From Capsaspora owczarzaki ATCC 30864 (Eukaryota; Opisthokonta; Filasterea): a stretch of DNA of 64,000 bases. Below are positions 46,246-56,923 of this stretch, piece after piece. The notes beneath the pieces were generated by a model that saw only the letters and a list, made by a program, of their open reading frames with translations, did no database searches and was not told the origin of the DNA. The stretch is taken from contig NW_011887304.1 of the NCBI RefSeq assembly GCF_000151315.2, forward strand, positions 311,357 through 375,356, in the 5' to 3' direction. Made by a program: the position numbers and the translations under genes. The stretch's first letter is position 1. Every line of letters starts with the position of its first letter.

Positions 46246-47929
46246 TTAAGCATCGATCTTCTCAAAGTGAGGAAGGAGAGACTCGTAAATCTTGAGGTTC
46301 TACAAAAACAAAACACAAAAATCGTCAAAATCGTCAAAATCGTCAGAACTTGCATCCCTTTTTTTTTTTTCCCTCAAAGCCAGCTCCCCATGCACAAACA
46401 ATCACAAACTCACCTGAGAATGATGGGCAATCTGGGCATTTGCGAGATCCGTCAGAATCTTCTTGAAATCCTTGACCTTGCGGCTGTGCCACGAATCAAA
46501 CTCTTGGAGAACGAGCTCGTCAGTCTCCTTCTTCTCCTGCTGCTTTTCGCGGAGGGTTTGCTCGTCCTCGGCAATGGCGGTGGCGAGCTTGTCGAGCTTC
46601 TCTTGCTTGAGCAGCTCGGGGTTCTTGGACGAGAAGAAGGAGCCGAGGCCAGCCTTGCCGTCGGACGACTCGAGGCTGTTGCGCTCGTTCTCGTGCTTCA
46701 TCAGCGTGTTTTGGGCGTTCTCGCATTGGTACTCGACGACGTCGCGCTTGTCCAGGAGGTCCTGTGTGGGGGAAAGCAGAAATGGTGAGTACTTTTTGTT
46801 CAGGCAATCAAGAAAGCAAACTGCAGTAGTCAAGATATCATTGTAGCTCTTACAGCACTGGCGGCAGCGTACAAGACGTACTCGTGGACGGGGTTGTTGT
46901 AGAGAGCGTCGAGCTTCTCAGCCTATTGTTGAACGCAAAAAAAAAAAACACACACATCAAGTCAGCCGATGAATGTCGAATCGATGCCACGCACTGATAA
47001 CACTCAGAACATCACGACATACAGTCTCGTGGCCAATGGTGGCAAGCTTGTCGAAAGCCTGGCCGGCTTGGGTGAAGACGTCGCGGAGCTCGGATTCCGA
47101 GTTGGCAAGCATGGTGAAGACGGGGCCCATTTCTTGCAAGTCGTCGGCAATGTCTGTTCAGTGGAAATGGAATCGCCGCAGAGTGAGTCAAAAAGGCAGC
47201 GAAGAAAGAGGACAAAGCAGGTCCATTTCGGTTTTTTTTTTTTCACCAACAAACATGCCAAGAATACTCACCGCTGGCGTGCTTTTGAACCTTGGTGCCA
47301 ATCTTCTCGAGGCTGGTCAGGTGCTCGCCAAGCGAGTTGGCGTGCGAGCGCAGGTTGGCAAAACGTTCGTCGGGGTTTTTGAGCTTGTACGAGGCAACGC
47401 GCTTGTCGATCGAGTCCTTGACCGAAGAGAGGAACTCGCCCTTCTCCTTCTTGGCAGTGTCGAGAGCCCACTTTTTCGCCTCGAGGAAGGTGTGCAGGTC
47501 CTTGCTGGTGGAGAGCTTGGCGTGGCTGGCGCAGCGGCGAAGGAAGCGCTCGAGGAAGTAGCGGCGCTTTTCGAGGAACTCGGGCGAGAAGCGGTTGAGG
47601 TGCTTGGCGACATCCTTGGACGGGAGCTGGGGGATGACGGAGGTTGAGAACTCGCTGAACAGCTTGGAGCGGAGCCAGACAAAGTCAGTGTAACGCCTGC
47701 GCACGAAAAACTCTTGCGCCTGGAACTCTTGCATGGTGGTCTTGGTCGTGACGCAGAAGCTGACGTACGCGTCCATGCCACTGCCGTGCTTCTCGGGGTC
47801 GGTGACAAAGATCTGCAGCGCAGCATTGTCGTAGGGCTCGAGGGCGGTCTGGCTCGACGAACCAGCGGCGCCAGAAGTCGATTCGGTGCGGGCGCGGATG
47901 ACCGCGGCGTCGTCGTGTGCGTCCATCAT
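46246..47929 (-). CDS. PX-BAR sorting nexin (SNX7/SNX30-like)
   Basis: Five phase-consistent exons, 47929..47272, 47153..47023, 46922..46854, 46761..46414 and 46299..46246, give 419 residues. A PX domain at about 35-155 carries the phosphoinositide-binding block FFVRRRYTDFVWLRSKL, plus IPQLPSKDVAKHLNRFSPEF and RRYFLERFLRRCA. A coiled-coil BAR region follows, with PVHEYVLYAA, which matches SNX7/SNX30 (VHEYVLYSE), and a C-terminal NLKIYESLLPHFEKIDA. It would bend endosomal membranes and sort cargo; SNX4/7/30 relatives also support autophagy. The start could be at either of two adjacent ATGs (MM). It lies 254 bp downstream of the RUN/Rubicon-like gene start on the same strand, and its 5' end is divergent to PHF5A. 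Confidence 0.87.
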
Positions 47930-49054
47930 GGTGTAGCTTTTTTTGGTTCTGTGAGATGTGCCAAAGAGAGAGAGAGATGAGTGGTGAAGTGAGTTGAAGT
48001 GAAGTGTTTTGCGGGAAGAGTGTGAAGGTGCGATGAGACCGCCACCAAGCGACATGGCACCGATGCAAGTCCAAAGTGCAATGAATGCAGGCATGAAAGG
48101 TGGGTTTGAACGGGAAAGGGCCTGGGGGTTAAAAGGGACGAAACAAAGGACAAGATAAAGAAGAAGAAAAAAAAAGTGGTGAAAACAGTAAGAAGAGCGA
48201 GGTATGAAAAGATAAGCAAGGGTTGTTAGAAAAGCGTAAGGAAATGATTCGTTTAAAAAAAAAGTGGACTTGCATTTTTTTTTTTTTTTTTTTTGTTAAA
48301 GAGATCTGTGAAAAATAACAAATAATAACAAATCATAAAATAAATAAAATAAAATAAATAATAAATTGTATTGATTGACGTTGTGTTCGCTCAACAAACG
48401 TTTCTTTGGTTCTTTTGGTTTGTGTTTTGATGGCTGTTTGTTGAAGAAGCGACTGTCGAAGAAGAAGAAAAGCGTCCAAAGCGAAAGAAGAATGGAAGAA
48501 CGAGAGACGGGGAGAGAGAGAGAGAAGGGGAGAGAGAAGGGGAAAAGAGGGGAAAAGCTCCACCGCTCGCCTTTCGAAGAGAGGAGAGAGAGAGAGCCAG
48601 GCAAATGGGGGTGAGACGAGAGAGGAGATGGAGATCAACGCAAATGGGGTGAGAGGGTGAGAGGGGGAGGGGGGAGAGAGGGATGAGAGAGAGAACAACA
48701 AGAACATAAGCAATGGAAAATCCATACAAAAAATGATAAAAGACTGGAAGCAAAAGCACTCGGATTTAGAGAGTGAGAGAATGGATGGATGTTGGAGATT
48801 GGAGATCAAATAGTAGCAAATCAGCGGAAGAGTCGAGGCGCGTGGAGGAGCCACCGAGCCGGCTCGAACGGATTTTGTTGAAGCGAGAGTGACAAGCTTG
48901 GATTGAGGGGATCTGTGGTGGCTGGTGAGTTACTTGTACCTCAGTGCTACAACTTGAATGCTGCAAAGCTTGAAAATGGAAACCTGCTGCTGCTCTGAGC
49001 AGCTCAGTCGTCTTACTTTTTTCCGTTCTTTCTTGCTTTTCTTTTCTTTCAACC
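47930..49054. promoter_or_regulatory. Divergent region SNX / PHF5A
   Basis: 1.1 kb between divergent start codons. GA-rich low-complexity sequence (48480-48700) and a T-tract at about 48276-48295. Open frames are Ser/Leu/Pro or Arg/Glu low complexity; no gene recognised. Confidence 0.45.
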
Positions 49055-49299
49055 ATGGCCAAGCACAACCCGGATCTCATCATGTGCCGCAAGCAGCCTG
49101 GCATCGGTAAACCCATCCCCTTGATGCGACCATTGCCTGAACTCGACTGTTGAGAGATCGAACTAACTATGACTTTGCATTGTGGACTTTGCATTGTAAC
49201 TGTTGACAGCGATTGGCCGGCTCTGCGACAAGTGTAAGTTGTGGTCTTGAATGAACTGGAAATCAGCTGCTTCGTTTGACCTCTTGGTGCGATCTGTCC

Positions 49300-49330
<31 letters not shown>

Positions 49331-49988
49331 GTGAGAAGGGACGCGACGACTGAACGACGCTCAAAGCTGGCCTCGCCCCCACCCTGACACGCTCATCGCG
49401 TACAACCACTTGCGATCAAACATCCAGACTGAGTTAGACCTGAGTCTGGAGTGGACTTGGACTGGACTGGGCGGATGCGAGCAGAAAAAGCATCTCAATC
49501 TGCGTTCGGCCAATGGACGCCAACCATTGAATCGCGTACTCTCCTCACTGAAGCATCACCAAAACCGTCCGAATGAATGACTCAAAATGCATTGTGATAC
49601 TTCCTTCCTTATAGGCGACGGCAAATGCGTCATCTGCGACTCGTATGTGCGCCCGTGCACGCTCGTTCGCGTGTGCGATGAGTGCAACTATGGCTCCTTC
49701 CAAGGACGGTGTGTGATTTGCGGCTCGGTTGGCATCTCGGACGCCTACTACTGCAAAGAGTGTACCATTCAAGAAAAGGATGTAAGAGAACAGCGGTCGT
49801 TTTGTTGCCAAACTTCTGGTTTTGTTTGCTCACGACGCTTTTTTCTGTTGTTGTTGTCATCACCATAGCGCGATGGCTGTCCAAAGATTGTCAATCTAGG
49901 TGTCTCAAAAACAGACATGTACTACGAACGAAGCAAGTACCAATTCAAAAAGGACCAGGCCAATGGCGGTGGCGGCGGGTTTGGGTAA
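49055..49988 (+). CDS. PHF5A: PHF5A/Rds3, SF3b spliceosome subunit
   Basis: Four small exons, 49055..49106, 49210..49233, 49615..49781 and 49869..49988 (phases 1, 1, 0), give 120 residues; human PHF5A has 110. The product begins [16 protein letters not shown] and continues [40 protein letters not shown] and [20 protein letters not shown], nearly identical to animal PHF5A with all zinc-binding CxxC pairs. The C-terminus has a short Gly-rich extension after [11 protein letters not shown]5A joins SF3B1 in the U2 snRNP pocket that recognises the branch-point adenosine, so it is a core splicing factor. The gene is missed by open-frame searches because exon 2 is only 24 nt. Intron 2 contains a (GA)n microsatellite. 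Confidence 0.96.
49300..49327. repeat. (GA)n microsatellite in PHF5A intron 2
   Basis: About 13-14 GA units followed by degenerate GTGA sequence. Confidence 0.8.
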
Positions 49989-50039
49989 CAGTTCGCCCGC
50001 CCGCCCGCGCCCATTGCTGCTTTGTTAAAAACCGCGCTA

Positions 50040-50123
<84 letters not shown>

Positions 50124-50384
50124 TGTTACTTGTTTAACATGGCTTCTTGCCCATCCTCAGTCGACTCCAAGTTGCGCAGGTGAAGAGAGAAGAGCGGGAA
50201 AAATTGCTGAGCGCTCCATTGCAGCACAGAATTACCACTCTACACCAGCTCAGCTCACCCCACCTCACATTCCCCATAAATCTCCCACTAGTTGAATTTC
50301 GTTTGAATGTCTTGATCTGAGCGTCTGATGATCGTGTCCTCGTTCAGTTCACTTTTTTTTTTTTCTCTTCGTCTACCTTCGGAC
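49989..50384. other. PHF5A 3' region / CRN-like gene 5' region
   Basis: Contains the GT microsatellite and the presumed promoter of the next gene. A T-rich tract (50353-50364) followed by CTTCGTCTACC precedes the chosen ATG. An in-frame ATG at 50328 would add 19 mostly hydrophobic residues. Confidence 0.45.
50042..50121. repeat. (GT)n microsatellite
   Basis: About 40 GT units with one early GC interruption, just downstream of the PHF5A stop. Its Cys-Val reading frame is not a gene. Confidence 0.9.
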
Positions 50385-52244
50385 ATGGCCGCAGCCCAGC
50401 CCCAGTCCGTTACCATCACATTGCGCGAACTTGGTGCTCTCAATGCGCCCACCGACTTGCAGACGCAGCTCCTGCAGCACAACGTACTCCACCTCTTTTC
50501 GCGAGATGTGCCGTATGGTTTCCTCGGCGTGCAGCCGCTCCTGACAGGTCGTGCCTCGGCGCCCCCGCACTATCTCACAGGCCCTGGTGGCGTTGGCAAG
50601 AGCGGCATCCTGTTCATGCTGGTGGTCGAAGTTCTGCGTCACAACAACGCGGTGCTCAACGGTCGCGCGTCGCCAGTCCCGAACGCCGCCAACGAGCCTG
50701 TCCTCATCATCTACGTACCGAATGCAGACGAGATTGTGAGTGCTGCGCCGCAGGTTGCCGCAGAGTTGATGCTCGGGCATGTTCATCGTGCCAACGACAA
50801 CGCGCTACAGGTCGAGCAGTGGCCCTCGACTATCTCGACGCGCGTTCGCGACTGGTGGACGAAGCTGAGACAGACTCTAGACCGCGACGCTCCTGCTCTC
50901 GAAATCTGGGAAGCGGTTTTGGCGCTCCTGCGTCAGCAGCCGCTTCGCGCCCTGTTTGCCATTGACCAGTGGAACGCGCTCGTCACCGCCAGCAACCTGC
51001 CGGACAATCACCCGCTGCGACCGATGCGATCCATTGCCTTCGCCACCTATCTCTCGCAGCTCATCACCGCCGTGAGCTCGTCCTTTGGCGCGGTCGTTCT
51101 CCAGCCCGGGGTCTTCCGTGACGCTGAGCGCACCACTCGACAAGTGGATGTGAGGCGGCTGACCCCGGCCGAAGGAGAGGCCCTGCGCGGGATCTGGAAC
51201 CAACGTGCGAGCCCCATCGTCTCGCCTCAAGACATGCGCGCCGTTGTGGAGCGGACTGGAGGCATTCCGCGGCTGTGCGAGTTCTACTACTGGTCTCGGC
51301 GAGACACTGCCATGGCTTTTGACCGCCTTTGCATCAACTACTACTTGGAGCGCTTCCACGGCGTGGCGCGGCATCTCGCGGGTCGTTTGGACGACACCGA
51401 CATGACGCGTCGCTTCCAGGAGGATCTAGTTTCGCTGTATCTGCAGCGCCCGTCCCTTCAGTCGTCGCCCTCGGTCACGGCGCTCTGGGAGAGTACCGGA
51501 ATGCTCATTCGGGACAACAACGATCTGAACAAGCTCATCCCACTCAACGCGTTCGTCATGAGCGCTGCCACTATGTTCATCGACAGCACACTCGCTCATC
51601 GACTGAGCACCATCTACCACGACCCTCCCATTCGCTGGCGTGCCCTCGAGCTGTTCGTGGCCGCTTGTCTTCGTTCAAACAGACTGACGGCCATTCACTC
51701 GACCAACCTGCGGCGTGACACCCGGCGCAAACCGTTTACCATCCAGTGCACTGCACCCCATTTCCTGGACGCAAGCTTCTGCTCGGACGTTACGGCGTAT
51801 CTTGCGCAGCACAACGGCGGCCAACCCTTCCCGCTCGGCACCCTTCTCGCGCCGGCCTTCAACCTCCCGGTCGTCGACTACGTCACTTTTGCACCGTGCG
51901 GAGATCCCCAGGGTCGACGGGCGGTCACCCACGAGCTTGTCTTTATTCAAGTCAGCGCTGGCTCATACGCCGACCACCACACCAAGCTGCCCCACCTCTA
52001 CCAGCAACCACCGTCATGGGGCGACACTCTCCTGCGTTCGTTTGAGCGCGCGTTCGGAATCGCTCCCGCAGCAGTCCCGATCGACCGCACGCAGCTTCCG
52101 CCGCGAGTCAGATACATCTACATCACGGTAAGCTCGGTACGAATGCAGCGAAACACGCTCGGCTCCGGAAGTCTCGTTCATCTCGTTTCCGAAAACGATG
52201 TCGAGGAAATGGACCGCGCACGCTGGGCTGCCATGGCTCAGTGA
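50385..52244 (+). CDS. CRN/RHS-like P-loop ATPase with probable nuclease-type C-terminus
   Basis: Single-exon gene of 619 residues. A Walker A motif (TGPGGVGKSG, residues 66-73) and a Walker B-like LFAIDQWNALV (Asp194-Gln195) fit the Crinkler/RHS ATPase group, in which the B motif is typically hhDE/Q-x-N. RRLTPAEGEAL and TGGIPRLCEF follow, as in STAND-like ATPases. The C-terminal third contains LELFVAACL, PVVDYVTFAP and ELVFIQVSAGSY, arranged like a restriction-endonuclease-fold core (E...D...Q-x-V). CRN/RHS proteins are known from oomycetes, chytrids, trypanosomes and some free-living protists, where they are considered derived from mobile elements or act as effectors. Function here is unknown. 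It is the only complete intronless gene in an intron-rich window. Family assignment rests on motif pattern only. Confidence 0.6.
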   Translation: MAAAQPQSVTITLRELGALNAPTDLQTQLLQHNVLHLFSRDVPYGFLGVQPLLTGRASAPPHYLTGPGGVGKSGILFMLVVEVLRHNNAVLNGRASPVPNAANEPVLIIYVPNADEIVSAAPQVAAELMLGHVHRANDNALQVEQWPSTISTRVRDWWTKLRQTLDRDAPALEIWEAVLALLRQQPLRALFAIDQWNALVTASNLPDNHPLRPMRSIAFATYLSQLITAVSSSFGAVVLQPGVFRDAERTTRQVDVRRLTPAEGEALRGIWNQRASPIVSPQDMRAVVERTGGIPRLCEFYYWSRRDTAMAFDRLCINYYLERFHGVARHLAGRLDDTDMTRRFQEDLVSLYLQRPSLQSSPSVTALWESTGMLIRDNNDLNKLIPLNAFVMSAATMFIDSTLAHRLSTIYHDPPIRWRALELFVAACLRSNRLTAIHSTNLRRDTRRKPFTIQCTAPHFLDASFCSDVTAYLAQHNGGQPFPLGTLLAPAFNLPVVDYVTFAPCGDPQGRRAVTHELVFIQVSAGSYADHHTKLPHLYQQPPSWGDTLLRSFERAFGIAPAAVPIDRTQLPPRVRYIYITVSSVRMQRNTLGSGSLVHLVSENDVEEMDRARWAAMAQ

Positions 52245-53521
52245 CAACACACCATTGCATTGACCACGTTTTTTTTCTCGGCTTTACATATTGTTGGAGA
52301 TCCTCTGGGACTACAAAGTAAGTGTGGTGAGACGGGCACAGGCGCAACTTGACTTGTGTCCATATTTGGCAGGAGGGGCCCTCGCGACCGACACAAGGCC
52401 TCCAACGCATTCCATCGCCCTCAAACTATCCTATTTTGATGCTTTGTTGACCCAGTTTCCATCTGTGAGACTCCGATTCCCACGGGTTGGGGCTTAAAGC
52501 TCTTGGCCAGGTAACGTCGATTGATTGATACAAAATGCGCAATGACAACTATCCAAAAGCATCCAAATACACCAGAATGTGCTAAATCCTCATTAACTAC
52601 CACCGGCTAACCTCGCCGGCTGGACGGACGCAAACTCGGGTCCTGACACCATCTATTGCGAAAGTTGGAATAGACTGGAAGCGCATTGTGATTTTTGCCT
52701 CAAAACAAAAAAAAAAAAAAAAAAGTTTTAAAAAGCAACCTTTTCCCCTTCCGATCCGCACCAAAGTTACCAAATCAACTATATAAATTTGTTCTTTCTA
52801 ATGATAGAGGTTGCAGGGCGAAGAAATGAACAAGGAGGCTTCGAGTCTTTGGAAGCTCTTTTTTTTTTTTTCTTCAATTACAACTCAGTCTTTCTTTTTT
52901 TTTTTTTTGTTTTTTTTTTCTTTTTTTCCTTGGTGCATCCCGACCGCGGCTCTTCCTCCGTTCCCAGTCACTCACCTCTCCACTCTTGCCTGCAGTACGC
53001 TCACGCAGCCCACTTCTCCCTCCCCCCCCCCTCCCCGCCTCGACGGCCCACAGCAAGCAACAGGCTTTCATTCTTTTCAATCGGCACCCTTTTTTTTTTT
53101 TTTTTTTTTCCTTGCAGTTGTCCGATCGGTTCCCTCCCTCTGGTCTCGTTCTCTCGCTTGCTTCGTCCATCCACCCATCCATCTTCCCCTCAGTGTGTGA
53201 AGCGAGCAACGTCTCCCATCTCAAAGGCCCCAAACAGCAGCCATCCACACAAACAGGAGAGGACTTTGCGTTTTTGAATTGGAGCACAAAACAAACGGTG
53301 CTCTTCTTCTGCCAAAACAACACAAAAAGCCCCCTTCTTCCAAATCTCGACTTCTCGACCAGCTTCAGCTTCAGCTTCAGCATCGGCTCATTGTGCTTGT
53401 GTTTTGCTTGACAATCACCACCACTTCCCCCTTCAACGCCAAACACAGCTCAAAAAGCCCGCGGCTCAACACAAATCTAAACCCGAAATAAAGGCCAAAT
53501 ATTAAAACGAAAAAAAAAAAA
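52245..53521. other. 1.3 kb non-coding region upstream of RapGAP-LIM
   Basis: No gene recognised. Contains an A18 run at 52707-52724 and long T/pyrimidine runs (52858-52927, 53091-53110) typical of 5' regions of plus-strand genes here. The long open frames are Phe/Ser/Pro or Lys/Arg low complexity. Confidence 0.55.
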
Positions 53522-53771
53522 ATGTCTGGACTCGATGCCTCAGCCTCGGCGGCCTCCCTCGGGTCTGTGCAGGGCCCCGCGACCACCAACGTGCTTGTGA
53601 CGCCAATCGCAGGCTTCCACACTGAGCGCGAGCGGCTCCTCTCCGTCAATCTCGGTGGTACGTTCAAACAATACCAAAAATGCTCAAAAACAATACTCTT
53701 CCAATGCATACAACTGTGGCTTTTTATTTTTTTTTTTATTTTTTTTTTTTTCATTCCTTCAAACCCTTCTG

Positions 53772-53808
<37 letters not shown>

Positions 53809-54302
53809 CCTTCTTTGCTTTTGCTTTGCTTTTGCTGGTCGACCGGTCGGTCTGTAGGTGGAGTCCCCTCTGTTCGCACTCCACTGAATTGCTCTTCTCT
53901 CGCTCTCTCTCTCGCTCTGTCTCATTCGCTTTGGGCTTGCGTGTCTATTTTTTTATGATTTTTTTTTTTTTTTTTGTTGCGGTTGCATTTTTTCTTTCTT
54001 TTTTATTGTTTATTCGTTTTTAGTAAGCTGATCTGGTTTTTAAGGCTTGAGCGTATACGAGTTGTTCACTACCACGCCCTGTCATTTTCTTTTCTTTTTT
54101 TTTCTTTTTTTCAAAGATTCGATCTATCTGGTGTTTGCCCTCTCTGATCTTTGAGAAGAGGGGGAAACAATAACCTTTTGTAATGAAGAGCAGCAGACGA
54201 CGGCAATAGCCGACCACAGTGTGTGGCAACAGTATCCACTGCAACCACAAACCTCAGCTTGACATTCACCTTTGCTATTTTTGTGCAAATGCGTGTGAAA
54301 CC

Positions 54303-54380
<78 letters not shown>

Positions 54381-56923
54381 CAAGACACTCGACTCGATCA
54401 AGACCAAGACATACACCATCGAACACACCCGAGAGCGTTGGTACGAGCGGTTCTTCTGGGACAAGGGTAAGTCGATCGTATTGTATTGGATTGATTGTGC
54501 TATGTTGGAATTCCGTTGGTTCTCCTCAAAGCATGTTCGCACATGCACACAAAAACTCAAACTCAAATCAACCCTTGCCAACCACACAGAGCACCAGAAC
54601 TTTGTCGGCAAGCACGATGTTCTCGGCCCGATCGCATTGTCGTTGCTCAAGGAAAAGGTCGTTTCGTCTGCCGACGAGAAAAAGTACCAATACCGCGCTA
54701 TTCTGTGGACCAAGAAGGTATGTGAGACAGGGTCTTTGTTGCAAAGTGTTTGGAACCTCAGCAATGATGATGCGGGGCTTTTTTTTTTTTTTTTTTCGCT
54801 TTTTCGCTTTTTCGAAATCACAACTTTGTTGCTTCTGCTCATCTCCTCCTCCATTTCTCTTTCTCAATCTCTCGACAACCCCACACAGGGAATGCTCCGA
54901 TGCTACTTCCCCAAGAAATCAAACAAGACGGCAGACGTGTTTGCATCGATTGCAGATGCGTGCGAGTTGCAACGCTCGTCCTTGAACAATTTGATGCTGG
55001 TGCAAAAGGAGCAACAGCAAAAGCTCTCGACAGACCTGCTCAAGATTGAGTCGATGGAGACGTCTTCGCGACTCATCTTTGGCGTTGTATTCGGCCGGAA
55101 CAATCAGACAAGCCTCGAAGACATGCTTTTGAACGAGCACGGCTCGGAGACGTTCACTCAGCTGCTCGATGTGATTGCGACCAAGGTGGACGTGAACACA
55201 TTCCAGAACAAGGATTTGATGAAGTTTGCCGGCTTGAGCGCCAAGTCAGAAACCACCTCGGACGGTGTCGAATCGGCCTACTATACCGAGTTTGACGGCT
55301 TTGAAATCATGTTCCACGTCTCCACCCTTCTGCCATACGTTGCCTCCGACATGCAGCAAGTCGCCCGCAAGCGCAAGATTGGCAATGACATTGGTGTGTT
55401 GGTCGTTCACGAGGGCACTGGCGGTTTCTCGCCGTCCATGACCAGCAGCAAGGTCAACCATGTTTTCGGCATGCTCCAAGTCGACAAGCGACAAAACACG
55501 CATGTGCAGTTCCGCTTTGTCACCGCCGCCAAGGACGAGGTCCCAGCCTTTGGCCCCGTGCTCCAAGAGGAGTTGACTGTTTTCGACGATCCTGCCGTTT
55601 TCCGATCTTTCATTCTGACCAAGAGTGAGTGTGGCTTGTTGCCGTTGTCGATAGTTGTGCTTTTTTTGTTTTTGGCTGATATCTCGCAATGACTGACGTG
55701 TTTGTCGTTGTGTTTTGTCTGCTGCAGTGATCAACGGTGTCCATGCCGCCTATCACCATGCTCCTGGCTTCCGACGCGAGACAACGCAAGAAAAGCTGCT
55801 CGATGACTTGTTGAATCGCTACAGCAGTCGAAACCGGTATGCATTTATGCTTGCAACAATAGAGCCGTGTTTTGTTTGTGCCTTCATCAAACTCACTTCT
55901 TGCTGTCTCTCCGCCCCCCCCCCGCACCCTTCCTTGTCCAGCTGGGTCTCGTGGTCGTCAAAGCACGCTCGCCGTCGCTCAGTACTCATCTCGCCAGCAG
56001 AGCTGCATGCAGGTCTTTGCGCGTCCTGCTTGAAGCCAATCACCATTTCGGAGACGGGCGTGAGCGCGCTGGGCAAGTCGTGGCACGTCAACCACTTTGT
56101 GTGCGCTCACTGCGACGTTGCGTTCGGCACTTCTCCGTTTATTGTCAACCCGCAAGATAACAAGCCTTATTGCGAAAAGGACTATGAAGACTTGTTCTGC
56201 CCTCGGTGCCAGGCGTGCGAGAAGCCCATTTCCGACTACGTGTTGCAGGCGATGGGCAAGACGTGGCACATGCTCCACTTTGTCTGCGACGAGTGCCAGG
56301 AACCCATCGGCGAGCGTCTCTTTGTCGAAAAGGACGGCAAGGCATACTGCCTCGACGATTTCTACAAAAAGTTTGGCTTTGCCTGCGCCAAGTGCAGCGA
56401 GCTCATCACCGGCGAGTACATTGAGGCCCTCGGTCGGCGGTGGCACACGCAGTGTTACACTTGCTTCTCGTGCAACAAGTCCATCAACGGACCCAACGTT
56501 AACGCGATGGGCTTCCCGTGGCATCCCGACTGCTTCTGCTGCCAGGTAGGTTTTTTTGGCAGAGCGCTCGTTGAGTGTGGAGTTGTCTGGAGTCGAGTGT
56601 CTGACTGTTCTTTTGCTCTTTTCGACCACTTTTTGATGCCACAGGTCTGCAGGAAGACGTTCGACGACGGCTGCTTCTTTGAGCATGAAAACAGGCCGTA
56701 CTGCGAACTCCACTTTTACGACATTACGGGCTCGTTGTGCGCCAAGTGCCAGGAGCCCATTTTGGACGACCAAATTGTCCGGGCCTTGGACAAGAGCTAC
56801 CACGCCGACCACTTCTGCTGCATGAAGTGCAACAAAGTGATTGGCGACAACGAGCACTTTATTGAGCACGAGGCCATGCCTTACTGCCAAGGATGTGCTG
56901 TCGAGTTTGAGTCTTCAACATGA
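53522..56923 (+). CDS. Rap GTPase-activating protein fused to LIM domains
   Basis: Seven phase-consistent exons: 53522..53657, 54380..54466, 54590..54717, 54889..55624, 55728..55836, 55942..56545 and 56645..56923, giving 692 residues. The N-terminal part is a RapGAP catalytic domain (WYERFFWDKEHQNFVGKHD, FGVVFGRNNQTSLEDMLLN, FEIMFHVSTLLPY, ARKRKIGNDIGVLVVHEG with the catalytic 'Asn thumb' near Asn283, VPAFGPVL). From about residue 425 come four paxillin-like LIM domains (CASC...HFVCAHC, CQAC...HFVCDEC, CAKC...CYTCFSC, CAKC...HFCCMKC). The RapGAP-to-LIM joint is the phase-2 intron CG|C at 55836/55942, in frame on both sides. It would switch off Rap, probably at adhesion sites targeted by LIM domains; that role is inferred. 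LIM3 carries an extra C2HC zinc module. Confidence 0.88.
53777..53805. repeat. T-tracts in RapGAP-LIM intron 1
   Basis: A run of about 29 T, with further T-rich runs at 53720-53750 and 53958-53976, all in intron 1 on the sense strand. Confidence 0.75.
54305..54377. repeat. (CA)n microsatellite abutting a splice acceptor
   Basis: About 36 uninterrupted CA units inside intron 1 of RapGAP-LIM. The last CA runs directly into the CAG acceptor of exon 2, which begins at 54380. Confidence 0.9.

Noticed and set aside
50041-50130. Cys-Val repeat protein
   Set aside because: Translation of the GT microsatellite.
6309-54377. CRISPR array
   Set aside because: All regular repeats found are simple microsatellites or homopolymers; there are no spaced palindromic repeats, and the genome is eukaryotic.
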